From Allolobophora icterica (Eukaryota > Annelida > Clitellata > Crassiclitellata > Lumbricidae): DNA of 64,000 nucleotides. Both the position numbers and the translations under genes were made by a program. A model generated the notes under the pieces. It was not told the DNA's origin. It saw only the letters and a program-made list of their open reading frames with translations, and searched no databases. Positions 45,943-53,260 of this stretch are shown piece by piece (the stretch's first letter is position 1; each line of letters begins with the position of its first letter). The stretch is taken from assembly GCA_963556255.1 (NCBI GenBank), contig OY744607.1, positions 6,355,239 to 6,419,238 of the forward strand. Reading direction: 5' to 3'.

Positions 45943-46857
45943 TGTATGTATGTATGTATGTATGCATGTATGTATGTACCAGGACACTTAATATAGAACA
46001 TTTTAAGTACCTCATAAAGTGAAAGACAAAACGTGCAATGTTCGGACATTGCACAGAAGATGACATAGAAGACAAAACAGATGTCCAGAGCTTGACTCTG
46101 GCTATGGATGACAGAAAGTATGGCTGAACAATATAACATGCAGTTGGCACCTATGGCATGTCACCCCATGAACAGTGACAATGAAGATGGTGGTGGTGGT
46201 GGTGGTGGTGGTGTTGGTGTTGGTGGTGACAATGATGATCATGATGACTCACTCAGCTGTCATTACCACCACCACCACCACCACCACCATGGCAGTGATA
46301 ATGATGACAGTACAGTGCGTCAAGACAAGAGACTGACTAAACAAAACAAGCACAATCAGATTTCAATCATTCATTCACTGGCTCAATCACTAGTTCAATC
46401 ATGTACTCAGTCAATCACATACCTCTACATTTTGACTCTCTTTGTCAATCACTTCCGCAGTTTGTCTTGCATTCTTCCGATTCACTTTCTTTCCACCTAC
46501 ATCGACTGAACCAGAGATGTCAAAAGCTGGGATCTGCGGAGTTACTCTGCAAGTTCTTTTCTGGTCTAAACTTCGACGACCCGATTCAACTCCATTATCA
46601 GGATTAACTGTATCTTTTTTCCCTTGTTCAGTGTGTACGCTGTGGGAACGAGAAAACTTGGGGGTATGGAGCTGTACATCGGCAGTGCGAGAATGTGTTA
46701 CCTTCGTCTTTACATAATCAGGAAACTTTAGTTTCTCTTCCAAAATCTTCGTGATGTTTGAAACTGATGGCGACGGATTTGTGACTATCGCATCAGATTT
46801 ACAGTTCTTCGAAATTGTTCTTGGCTTTACCGGAGGCCGAGGTTTAACAGAAGACAT
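30133..46857 (-). CDS. RNF31: HOIP/RNF31-like RBR E3 ubiquitin ligase, 13 exons
   Basis: Predicted linear (Met1-linked) ubiquitin chain ligase, the catalytic subunit of LUBAC in vertebrates, acting in the cytosol in NF-kB-type signalling. Exons (minus): 46857-46423, 44202-43972, 43218-43003, 41185-41057, 37643-37470, 36892-36794, 36260-36162, 35546-35432, 34505-34393, 33919-33803, 32881-32733, 31694-31523, 30177-30133. Phases agree and 2094 nt give 697 residues plus stop; an in-frame TAA lies 45 nt upstream of the ATG. Order: low-complexity N-terminus, UBA-like helical region, RING1, IBR, RING2 with catalytic Cys515, and the HOIP-specific LDD tail. Human HOIP has 1072 residues; the PUB domain and NZF zinc fingers are absent here. 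The exon 2 donor (GTTCGT) is weak and is the least certain junction. Confidence 0.93.
30501..30765. mobile_element. 265-bp hAT-like MITE in HOIP intron 12
   Basis: Ends CAGTGCTTTTTTTC and GAAAAAAAGCCCTG, target duplication GTTCTAAT at 30493-30500 and 30766-30773. GTTCCGGAACG motifs inside. Sister copy at 38950-39216. Confidence 0.9.
31985..32031 (+). repeat. tRNA-like SINE head
   Basis: CTAGAGGTAGAGTGCTGGAC resembles an A-box region of the 22045 SINE family; the B-box half continues after the inserted element at 32032-32178 (GTTGAAATCCCTGC). Confidence 0.7.
32032..32178. mobile_element. 147-bp MITE inserted in a SINE head
   Basis: Ends CAGGGTGAGAATTGT and, inverted, CAGTATGAGAATTGT. Flanking octamers CAGAGAAA and CATAGAAG match at 6 of 8. 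The internal GGGGGTT and AGTCTTT segments match the 47673-48050 element. Confidence 0.75.
34393..34505 (-). CDS. RNF31: RNF31-like exon 9: catalytic RING2
   Basis: Residues 500-537 read [20 protein letters not shown] and on to CHYEFCSSC. Cys501, 504, 520, 523, 528 and 531 are zinc ligands. Cys515 in GGC is the catalytic cysteine that carries the ubiquitin thioester, and the His two residues later is kept as in human HOIP; the next His of the human CMHFHC motif is Met here. Both splice sites (TTCTCTTCAG and GTAACT) are good. Confidence 0.96.
34530..34705 (+). repeat. tRNA-headed SINE in HOIP intron 8
   Basis: ACCAAACGGATAGAGTGCTT (A-box side) and ACGGGTTCAAGTC (B box), then AAGCAAGTCCTTCGTGAACA and a tail ending CAGTTGTATTGTAT. 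Lies just beside exon 9. Confidence 0.8.
35055..35240. repeat. CATA-rich microsatellite in HOIP intron 8
   Basis: Irregular ACATACATA and ACACATA units. Confidence 0.9.
35432..36892 (-). CDS. RNF31: RNF31-like exons 6-8: helix and IBR
   Basis: Exon 6 has [20 protein letters not shown], the pre-IBR helix of HOIP. Exons 6-8 provide IBR ligands Cys426, 431, 447, 450, 455, 458, His466 and Cys471. The first pair is spaced C-x4-C (CINATC), as in ARIH1 or parkin, whereas human HOIP has C-x2-C; the two extra residues lie at the splice junction. Exon 8 ([10 protein letters not shown], then [19 protein letters not shown]) is very close to human HOIP. Confidence 0.93.
36556..36625. repeat. (CTATA)n microsatellite
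   Basis: Fourteen pentamer units, resuming at 36760-36772 beyond an inserted element. Confidence 0.95.
36626..36757. mobile_element. 132-bp MITE-like insert in (CTATA)n
   Basis: Ends CACTGGTGTAAACTTG and, inverted, CATAGGCGTAGACT; GGGGG and CCCCC tracts inside. The host is the same pentamer repeat that hosts the 931-3552 element. The target duplication cannot be fixed because the site is repetitive. It lies 36 bp beyond the donor of HOIP exon 6. Confidence 0.5.
37470..41185 (-). CDS. RNF31: RNF31-like exons 4-5: RING1
   Basis: Exon 4 (43 residues) ends with [12 protein letters not shown], exon 5 (58 residues) starts [15 protein letters not shown]. The eight zinc ligands Cys326, 329, 344, 346, 349, 352, 371 and 374 follow the all-cysteine spacing of HOIP RING1, which recruits the E2-ubiquitin conjugate. 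[14 protein letters not shown] matches the MVCPACGRPDLTDD of human HOIP. The intron between these exons is 3.4 kb and holds one inverted-repeat element (37782-38343) and another at 38950-39216. Confidence 0.94.
37782..38343. mobile_element. 562-bp MITE with dense TTAGTTAAACTAAA motifs
   Basis: Ends CAGTGATGGGCA and TGCCCATCACTG are perfect inverted repeats; flanking CAAATTCT and CAAATACT match 7 of 8. Both flanks of the element hold many TAGTTAAACTAAA motifs in both orientations. Confidence 0.87.
38825..38945. repeat. AT-rich trinucleotide microsatellite
   Basis: AATAAT and GATGAT units, directly beside the 38950-39216 element. Confidence 0.9.
38950..39216. mobile_element. 267-bp MITE, sister of 30501-30765
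   Basis: Ends CAGTCCTTTTTTC and GAAAAAAGCACTG; flanks ATAATAAC and ATAATATA match 6 of 8. Internal TTCCGGAACT and GAGAAAAACTGGATTGGGG match the sister. Confidence 0.8.
39470..39565 (+). repeat. Dispersed repeat family C copy
   Basis: AGCGAAGTGCAGGGCACCAG and TATTCACAAGCA match 44450-44530 and 44695-44790. Confidence 0.65.
39815..39935. repeat. Dispersed repeat family A copy
   Basis: ACCACATGGCCTAGACCCTT and GAGTGAGATCCTTCACAACC match the family A copies. Confidence 0.65.
40470..40690 (+). repeat. tRNA-headed SINE in HOIP intron 4
   Basis: GCTTGGTTAGAGCGCTTGAC and GAGCAAGTCCTCACTCACAA followed by a TTTTATTGTATTGTA tail. Confidence 0.75.
41854..42135. mobile_element. 282-bp hAT-like MITE, CAGTGGYGTCAC family
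   Basis: Target duplication CTGGTGCT at 41846-41853 and 42136-42143, perfect. Ends CAGTGGCATCACTAGGG and GTGACGCCACTG. Three tandem copies of a module with GTGATGAC and AGGAATTCGTCTCCC, plus poly-C. Confidence 0.92.
43003..44202 (-). CDS. RNF31: RNF31-like exons 2-3: UBA-like region
   Basis: Exon 2 (77 residues) and exon 3 (72 residues) give a helical segment. The stretch [20 protein letters not shown] parallels GNLDEAVEECVRTRRRKVQE in the human HOIP UBA region, which binds HOIL-1L. Exon 3 continues with [19 protein letters not shown], resembling the second UBA helix set. Similarity is modest and seen by eye. The two exons join in phase 0 using a GTTCGT donor; the competing GTATGA donor 4 nt downstream would lead into a stop with the same acceptor. 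Confidence 0.75.
43255..43282. repeat. (AATCA)n
   Basis: Short pentamer run just inside HOIP intron 2. Confidence 0.8.
44229..44362. repeat. (AT)n / (AC)n microsatellite beside HOIP exon 2
   Basis: Two AT runs split by ACAGCAGCTTGAGGCAG, ending in (AC)n. The 5' end of exon 2 lies 27 bp away. Confidence 0.95.
45870..45980. repeat. (GTAT)n microsatellite in HOIP intron 1
   Basis: Near-perfect tetranucleotide run. Confidence 0.95.
46183..46292. repeat. (GGT)n and (ACC)n facing tracts
   Basis: A GGT run at 46187-46230 and a complementary CCA run at 46265-46290 could pair as a hairpin. Confidence 0.9.
46423..46857 (-). CDS. RNF31: RNF31-like exon 1: disordered basic N-terminus
   Basis: 145 residues opening [14 protein letters not shown], rich in Lys, Arg, Ser and Pro with no Cys pairs of the zinc-finger type and no recognisable fold. 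It ends at a GTATGT donor. It occupies the place where vertebrate HOIP has its PUB and NZF domains but resembles at most the Pro-rich linker that precedes the UBA region. The upstream in-frame stop argues against coding sequence continuing directly 5'. Confidence 0.85.
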
Positions 46858-47164
46858 TGTTTGATTGTGAAAGTAAACACTTTCTACTCGTCCTCTTGGT
46901 TATATTTTATCAACGTTCATTTTGAATGTAATCAAATTGTTCACATGATGTCAACACCTACAAAAAAGTTAGGTTTCCAATATTATGCCGGTGTGGCAAT
47001 AGCAAATGTTAATTTATTAATTAAACATAACTGCACTTCATTAATTAAACGTAACTATATTCGATTAATGTTCACAGGCATGAAGCAGTTGTGAATGAAG
47101 ACCTTGCTCAAGGTCTCTCAACAGTAGCTATCTCAGGCGAAGCTCCAACTCGTACTGTCTACGC

Positions 47165-48468
47165 TAGTCCCCGGAGTCAGTCGCTAAGGAGTTAGCGACT
47201 GACTTGATGAGTTAGCGACTGACTTAGCGACTCAGTCGACTAAGTCGCATGCTCATCGACTGACTAAGTCGCTTAGACTTATCGACTGACTTAGCGACTT
47301 GCTATCGGCTTATCAGGTAGTCAGGTATGTCTATTGAACATGCCTTATTACCTAACAATATAATGCATTTTACCTCTTACTGTGCTGACCGTGCCATCAT
47401 TTCCGATGGAACCCATATGGCCTCAATACGGGTCCAATGTGGCTATGTGGTCATGCTGACAGAGGACAGACTGATGACTGTGAAAATTAATGTCAATGTA
47501 AAATATGAAATTGAGCGCTTGATAAATCTATTGAAGTTTGGAGGATTTATAGCAGTAAATGGCTGGCCGTAAGATCGGGATCTTACGGCCAGCCAGTTGG
47601 CCGAATATGCTGATGCGCGAATCTTTCAGGCAGTAGCAGAGGACGAAAATCATGTACTCTGTCTCTTATTCCCAGTGTGAGAATTGTAGAAAAAAGACTA
47701 GGGGGTTAGACTTTAATCCATGTGGAGTTGAATTTGTCATTCGCATTTTGCAAACTGATGTCAGCGAAATTTGTAAGCAGCAGATTTGAACCGTAGCAGT
47801 TTTGCAAGTCAAACTCTAATCAAAATCAATTCCTTTTTTGAGAAAATTCAAAAATGCATACACGATACACCATGGAAATTTGTTCACTTTGTCACAGATT
47901 CAGAATCAAACAATGCTCAATCACACCAGCAGGACTGAGGGGGTTTGAAATGACCCTCCTGGGGTGTGTTAACTGTGGAAGACTTAACTGTGGTGGTCAT
48001 CAGAAAGACTAGGGGGTTGAACCCCAGATTCCCCGACAATGCTCACCCTGCCTATTCCCCCTTCTTTTTCATCATCAACACCATCTTCGTAATAGTAGCC
48101 TACGGTAATACGCTGCATAAATTCACTTTACCATGAAATACAACAACTATATCGCCCGTATTTTCCATAAGAACTCATACTAACAGAGCAAACTCTTTCT
48201 CTTGTAATGTACCAAGTTGTGGTTTGTCAGCTTGTTTTCCTCAATAGGCCTACACGAATATTGCATTATATTGTATTGTAAGTGTTGCTTTGCTCATGTC
48301 TTGCTGCTGATGTCTTCATCAAATCGAAACTTGGAAACCGCGATTAAAACAACAGGCAAAATATTAGGTGAACAATTAAGTCGCTAGCAGTCGATAGCTT
48401 AGCGACTGGTTTCGACTTGAGGGCTTAGCGGCGGCGGCGGCGGCGGATGGCGGCGGCGCCGGGGACTA
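47165..48468. mobile_element. 1.3 kb hAT-like element, non-autonomous
   Basis: Perfect inverted ends TAGTCCCCGG and CCGGGGACTA, perfect 8-bp duplication GTCTACGC at 47157-47164 and 48469-48476. Subterminal regions contain many GTCGCTAAG/AGTCGAC motifs on both sides, and a GGC-rich tract at the right end. No transposase was seen; a plus frame of 81 codons at 47327-47572 has no recognised domain. A further element is nested at 47673-48050. Confidence 0.9.
47673..48050. mobile_element. 378-bp MITE nested in the 1.3 kb element
   Basis: Ends CAGTGTGAGAATTGT and ACAATGCTCACCCTG; flanks CTTATTCC and CCTATTCC match 7 of 8. Related to 32032-32178. Confidence 0.82.
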
Positions 48469-48520
48469 GTCTACGCTACAAGTCAAGCACTGTAACCAAC
48501 CAGCTACACTAAAATATTTG

Positions 48521-49554
48521 ATATAGCATCCTTTACATACATCACAAAGTTACCGTTGGTGCAGGAAAATATGCAGAATGATGATTAAGTCGATATATAT
48601 GAATATGACAATGCCAACTTTGTGTGTGCCTCTTTGTCTGGATGTCTATTTGCATGGCTGCCTGTCTGTGTAGCTATCAGATAAAAGAAAACTACAACCA
48701 GATGGCGGAGCAGCTGATTGATACTACATATAACGGTTTAATTGATTAGTATGGTTCCAGTGATGCAGTTAAAAGATCTTTCCACCTCATGGCCATGCAT
48801 GGAGGGTCCTTGATGAAGCATACCATAGCAACTGTTGGATATAGCCTATTCTAACTGACCTATTTATCGTATTGCCTTATACCTTCCATTACTATAGATC
48901 TTCACAGTTTTTCAAAGCTGTAACTTAAGTATCATGTACAGGTTAGCCAGAAAGACGTATTTTTTGCTATGCGGATAAAACTAAAAATGTATGAAATGCG
49001 ATGCATATCATCGATTATTGCAACCAAAGATAGGTCTACATCCAGGTAATGGGTCTCCTCTTTCAGTGACAGATCTTAAAATTCAAGTGGTGGATCTCAA
49101 ATTGGACGTTCCGAATCTCAGATCTGGTAGGATCCGGCTGAATATGACCACTGGTCTCACCACTGATTCCTTTAACCACCTTATAAACATATCTTACCTA
49201 GCTTGGTACAGGTTCTCCAAACCCAAAGCCCCTGAACAACGTACCAAACACATTTACTTAGCCCTCAGCATCAGCTCTTAACCTCATTCACCATTTGAAC
49301 CCAATGTCTAAACTTTAAAAATTCAGCCCAGCAAGCATTATATAGTGTCATCTAGTGGTACCATGTTTCTTTGTTAAAGCAATAGGTATATACTGTAACA
49401 TTTTAACTCACGAAACCTAATTAACCTGGTCTCATTACACTAAACTACATCTTGACAGATACTGACGAGCTTACCTGAACTTGAGACTTTCAGATCGTGT
49501 CTTCTCTGCGCAGGGTATTGTGCTCACTTTGCTGTTTACGGTTAGGCAACTCAC
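48521..49554. other. Non-coding stretch
   Basis: No coding exon or recognisable repeat was found between the split SINE and the DDB1-like exon. A 96-codon plus frame at 48991-49281 shows no domain and no splice context. Confidence 0.5.
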
Positions 49555-49638
49555 GATCGACCCTATGCCTCCCTCAACTGTACTGAAAATGACGCCACGT
49601 GCGTCAGGATCTTCATTCCGAGTCTCTGAGGCGTGACC
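49555..49638 (-). CDS. Orphan DDB1-like exon
   Basis: Acceptor TTTAACCACTACAG, 28 codons in phase 0, donor GTGAGT. The peptide GHASETRNEDPDARGVIF then STVEGGIGSI resembles DDB1 (human TQGSVLFGTVNGMIGLV; plant VIFGTVNGVIGVI), the end of the third beta-propeller of this CUL4 adaptor. No preceding or following DDB1 exon is visible nearby, and an inverted-repeat element lies downstream. It may be a relic, a retained fragment, or a chance match. Confidence 0.4.
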
Positions 49639-49645
49639 CTGTAGT

Positions 49646-49688
49646 GGTTAAACCAAAGATGTTATTAATAACATCTTTGGGTTAAACG
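49646..49688. repeat. Long palindrome
   Basis: CCAAAGATGTTATTAATAAC continues as ATCTTTGG, a perfect 28-bp palindrome extended by GGTTAAA on the left and GTTAAAC on the right. It lies only a few bases upstream (minus sense) of the DDB1-like exon acceptor. Confidence 0.85.
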
Positions 49689-49689
49689 A

Positions 49690-50664
49690 TGATTCATCGA
49701 TTTGTATGGGGTGACGCTGAAGAATATAATTATAAATAATAATTATATACTCACGCCAACGTTCGTGGTTTTATTATTAAGGCCAACCAAACGAATTCAA
49801 TAACCTTCATATAGATTTCTGAACTGTTTGTTGACACAATTTTAGGTCTGAAGCACACACCGATTCAGAATAATTGCGGAAGTTAATTACTCTAAAGTCT
49901 TGTTCCAACCACAGCGCTGAAAATTATCAGAACGCTGTCTGACTACAAAGTCACGCGCCGCACTAAGCAACATTTGCACGTGATTAGGTAAGGGCGTAAA
50001 TGCTTTGGAAACCGGTTACTATTGAAACGCGTGTCCTTTACGATTAGTGCATCTTATCGGACAACAATTCTTACCCCATTTGATGCGGAAAAGTTTGTTT
50101 TGGCATAGGTGGAGCAAATTCGCACTCCTAATTGGGGTTATTAAGTTATTAATGTACAGAATTCAGGATTATATTAACGAAAAGAACAAAAGACGAGGCT
50201 CGACGCTGCCCTGCAAGCATGCCCAAAGGAGCCCACATAGGATCAATATTCCTGTAGGATAGTGTATAGGACCCATTAGGCCTATGTAGAACCAATATTG
50301 GACCCATCTAACGCCCATGGAAATTCGGACAAAAATATAATTTCCATCATAGCAATGCAGTCTATGACAGTTACGTCAGTTAGTTTGAGCCCACACTGAG
50401 TCCTCAGCTGGCCACCAGTTGTCAATAAAGGCATTGTAAGCCAAAAGTATAGGCTTATAAGTTTAGCGAAAGTATTAGGTCTGATACGGATATGATGCCT
50501 ACTGGCTTTCCAGGCCCCATCTGAATTGGAGGCGAATATTATGGCCTTCAGCCTATAGTTTCTCCCACACAGTCAGCAAGCACAACGTATACGTGGCAGA
50601 GGCGCAGCTGGGGGTTGCGGGGGGGGGGGGACATGTGTGCGCCAACGACTCCAAAGGAAGGGGG
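49690..50664. other. Non-coding stretch
   Basis: No supported gene. A lone hAT-like left end CAGAGGCGCAGCTGGGGG with poly-G follows at about 50601, without a visible partner. Confidence 0.45.
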
Positions 50665-51050
50665 CATGGGCGGAGTTTGGTTTTAGTTCATGGGGGGCGG
50701 GCTAAAACATACCTTACAAAAACCTTGATGACCTTTTTTTAGGAATTCGTCTCCGAAAAATTAATTTGATGACCTTTTCTAAGGAATTCGTCTCAGAAAA
50801 ATTTATGTCTGGGGCTTCATGGGGGGGGGCTTAGCAGGGACGTAACTAGCGTTGGGCTTGGGGGGCTTAAGCCCCCCCAAACGAAGTTGAAGCCCCCCAA
50901 ACAAATCAAGCCGTTGTATGCTTACGGCTAAAATTCGTATGAACACTGTATAAATGTTGCCATGTTCAAGGTTTAAGCCCCCCCAAACGAAAAATCCTAG
51001 TTACGTGCCTGGGGCTTAGCCCCCCTAGCCCCTGATAAACTCCGCCCATG
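50665..51050. mobile_element. 386-bp MITE with nested MITE
   Basis: Ends CATGGGCGGAGTTT and AAACTCCGCCCATG, flanks GAAGGGGG and AAGGGGGG. Carries the AGGAATTCGTCTC module twice although its ends differ from the CAGTGG family. Confidence 0.78.
50835..51011. mobile_element. 177-bp MITE nested in 50665-51050
   Basis: Ends CAGGGACGTAACTAG and CTAGTTACGTGCCTG, perfect duplication GGGCTTAG at 50827-50834 and 51012-51019. Confidence 0.93.
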
Positions 51051-51329
51051 AAGGGGGGGGCCAAAATGAGGGTTAAAATTAGTAATTTTAATTTACTCTT
51101 AATTTTTTATGGAATTTTAATTAATTTATCCCAAATAAATTTATAAGATTTAATTTTGGCGCCCAAAAGTATCCAGTTTTATCGTCATTATAAGCCTACC
51201 TACAACAGAGTTGTCAGGTATGATTTTGGCGTCCCATTGAACATTAGGCCTAAGTGGCGCCATAATTATACTCATTACAAATGACGATGTATTTAGAAAA
51301 TGTGAAATACATAAAATGGGGTGGGCGCC

Positions 51330-51860
51330 CTGGGGCGTAACTTTGGCCTAAAAAGTGGGGGTACCAATTTCTTCTTCACTTTCGCTTTTCGCATGAAGAC
51401 CATTTTGACATATTACCACAGAATAGATATAGCCAGTAATCTCATTAATTTTTGTGTCAAACAAGCTTAGTACTGTCGTATTGTTATGGTAGGCTACCAG
51501 TGTTTAATCTAGACGTCTTTTGGGGGGGAAATTTCCCCCCCCAGGATTGAAGTTTCCCCCCCAGAACTCAGGAATATTGTAAGGCAGATACCTTTTTGTG
51601 GGGAAATTCCCCCCCGAGAAACCTTGTTTCCCCCCCCCCCCAGAACAGGGGGACTAGATTACACACTGGTAGGCTACATAATTTATACTCCTCACTCTGT
51701 CTACATACACGAAGTAAGGCAGAGACTGCGAGCTCTGGGAAGGCACATTAATAAAATATTGATTGGCATTGTTTAAAAAGTGGGGGTACGGTACCCCTCA
51801 GTCCAAAAAGTGGGGGGTACGGGTACCCCTCGTACCCCCCCCCCACAAATTACGCCTATG
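51330..51860. mobile_element. MITE copy, GGGCGTAACTTTGG family, with nested MITE
   Basis: Left TGGGGCGTAACTTTGG and right AAATTACGCCTATG match the cleaner copy at 52216-52408. No clear target duplication. Contains 51498-51668. Confidence 0.6.
51498..51668. mobile_element. 171-bp MITE nested in 51330-51860
   Basis: Ends CAGTGTTTAATCTAG and CTAGATTACACACTG, flanked on both sides by GTAGGCTAC. Interior is almost only poly-G and poly-C blocks. Confidence 0.88.
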
Positions 51861-52215
51861 GGTGGAGATCTGAGGGTTGCCTGGATGGTCAACAGATCGC
51901 GGAGATACTTGGGCTGGGAATATTGTACAGAGTTGTAATTTAATTATAGGACTTGAGTTGTCAGTTTTGAGTGAAGGACTCAATTGTGGAGAGATAGCAA
52001 GAGATAAAGTTTTGGTTAGGCCTAGTTCATAGGATGGATAAGATACATAGGCCTAATTGTCGTAATTCTGTCGGGAGTTTATTCAAGAGAGGCGGAAGAG
52101 CTATGGATATGTGGAGCGATTTGCAAATTGTAGTGATGAGGACGGAATGGTGGAAATATGATCACCTTCAATTGTTAGGCTCAGCACGCACACGAACCCT
52201 CAGGTTAGTAGGCCC

Positions 52216-52408
52216 CAGGGGGCGTAACTTTGGTCTAAAAAGTGGGGGTACCAATCCATTACATACACGAAGCAAGGCTGAGACTGAGATCAATGGGAAG
52301 GCACAATAATAAGGTTGATGGGTCTATAATAAAATATTGATTGGCATTGTTCAAAAAGTGGGGGGTACGGGTACCCCTCGTACCCCCCCCCCACAAATTA
52401 CGCCTATG
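52216..52408. mobile_element. 193-bp MITE, GGGCGTAACTTTGG family
   Basis: Ends CAGGGGGCGTAACTTTGG and CAAATTACGCCTATG; perfect duplication GTAGGCCC at 52208-52215 and 52409-52416. Confidence 0.9.
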
Positions 52409-52489
52409 GTAGGCCCTATAAATGAGAGGCAGGATATTAAATATAATATTATCTCAATGGTCTGTCAGTTATTACATAATTATAATTAT

Positions 52490-53260
52490 TTATCAGCGTT
52501 CAGCTTTCCATAGTCAGACAGACTCGAATGATTGTTACCTGGGAGACAATAATTGTTTACCTTATAACACCTATAGGCCTAATCGTTTCAGCCAATGGGA
52601 TGAATTAAATCGCGGATACCGCGTTACGAACTCTCAGGGTAGTATAAAAGAGAAGCAAGAAATTCTTCAGTCGACAGATATTAAATATATAATTATTTCA
52701 ATCTATTTCTCGAAGCTGTGTTTTTCAGTAAAATATAATCTCTACGTAGTAGTTACACCATACAATTTTTACATGCTTATTTTACTGTGCACACCTTCAG
52801 GAGACGGTCAGGAGTCCGACAGATGCTGCATAGCGTCTGCAGAACCGAGATGGGACTCGCTTATAAAATGTACACGGTTGGGGTGGGTGGTGAACTGTAC
52901 AAATCGGACTGATCTTTCCTTAAAGTAAATAGGTGTGCAATATTTTAACAAACAACGTTCGCTGACCGGGCCATAGCGGTAAAAGCCAATGAGGGCGATG
53001 TTCTCTGGACCCAGTGCGGACCTGTTGCAACCGGGGCAACTGTGGCCCACAATGGGTTCAACGAACGCGTCTTTGAGGAAGACGTAAAGCCCATCTTTCC
53101 GTTAAGTGTAATTTAATTCATTGTCTTCGTTTTGTACAAAGCTTTGTTCCGCATTTCTTATGAAACTGTCTTGCGTAAACATATGGAGAATGAATTTGTC
53201 ACCACAGAGATGATCAAGATAAAACAGATGTATGCTGCTGTCCACATCTAGAAAATGGAG
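52490..53260. repeat. Copy 1 of a duplicated 0.8 kb segment
   Basis: Matches 56374-57190 over its length, for example GTTCAGCTTTCCATAGTCAG, GTTGCAACCGGGGCAACTGT and ATGGGTTCAACGAACG. Both copies hold a TATAAA-like motif (GTATAAAAG here) upstream of CTTCAGTCG. It may be the promoter-side part of the relic gene family, a long terminal repeat, or another transposon. Confidence 0.75.

Larger units (their letters stand above)
47085..48520 (-). repeat. tRNA-headed SINE split by a transposon
   Basis: The halves 47085-47164 and 48477-48520 join, on the minus strand, into GTAGCTGGTTGGTTACAGTG (A-box side), CGAGTTGGAGCTTCGCC and the AAGACCTTGCTCAAGG body. The transposon at 47165-48468 sits in the head. 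Confidence 0.75.

Noticed and set aside
47327..47572. 81-codon frame as a possible transposase fragment
   Set aside because: No DDE, zinc-finger or dimerisation motif is visible; the diverged sister copy does not keep it open.
52422..52928. 168-codon plus frame
   Set aside because: No domain, AT-rich, and it lies over a duplicated non-coding-looking segment whose other copy lacks the frame.
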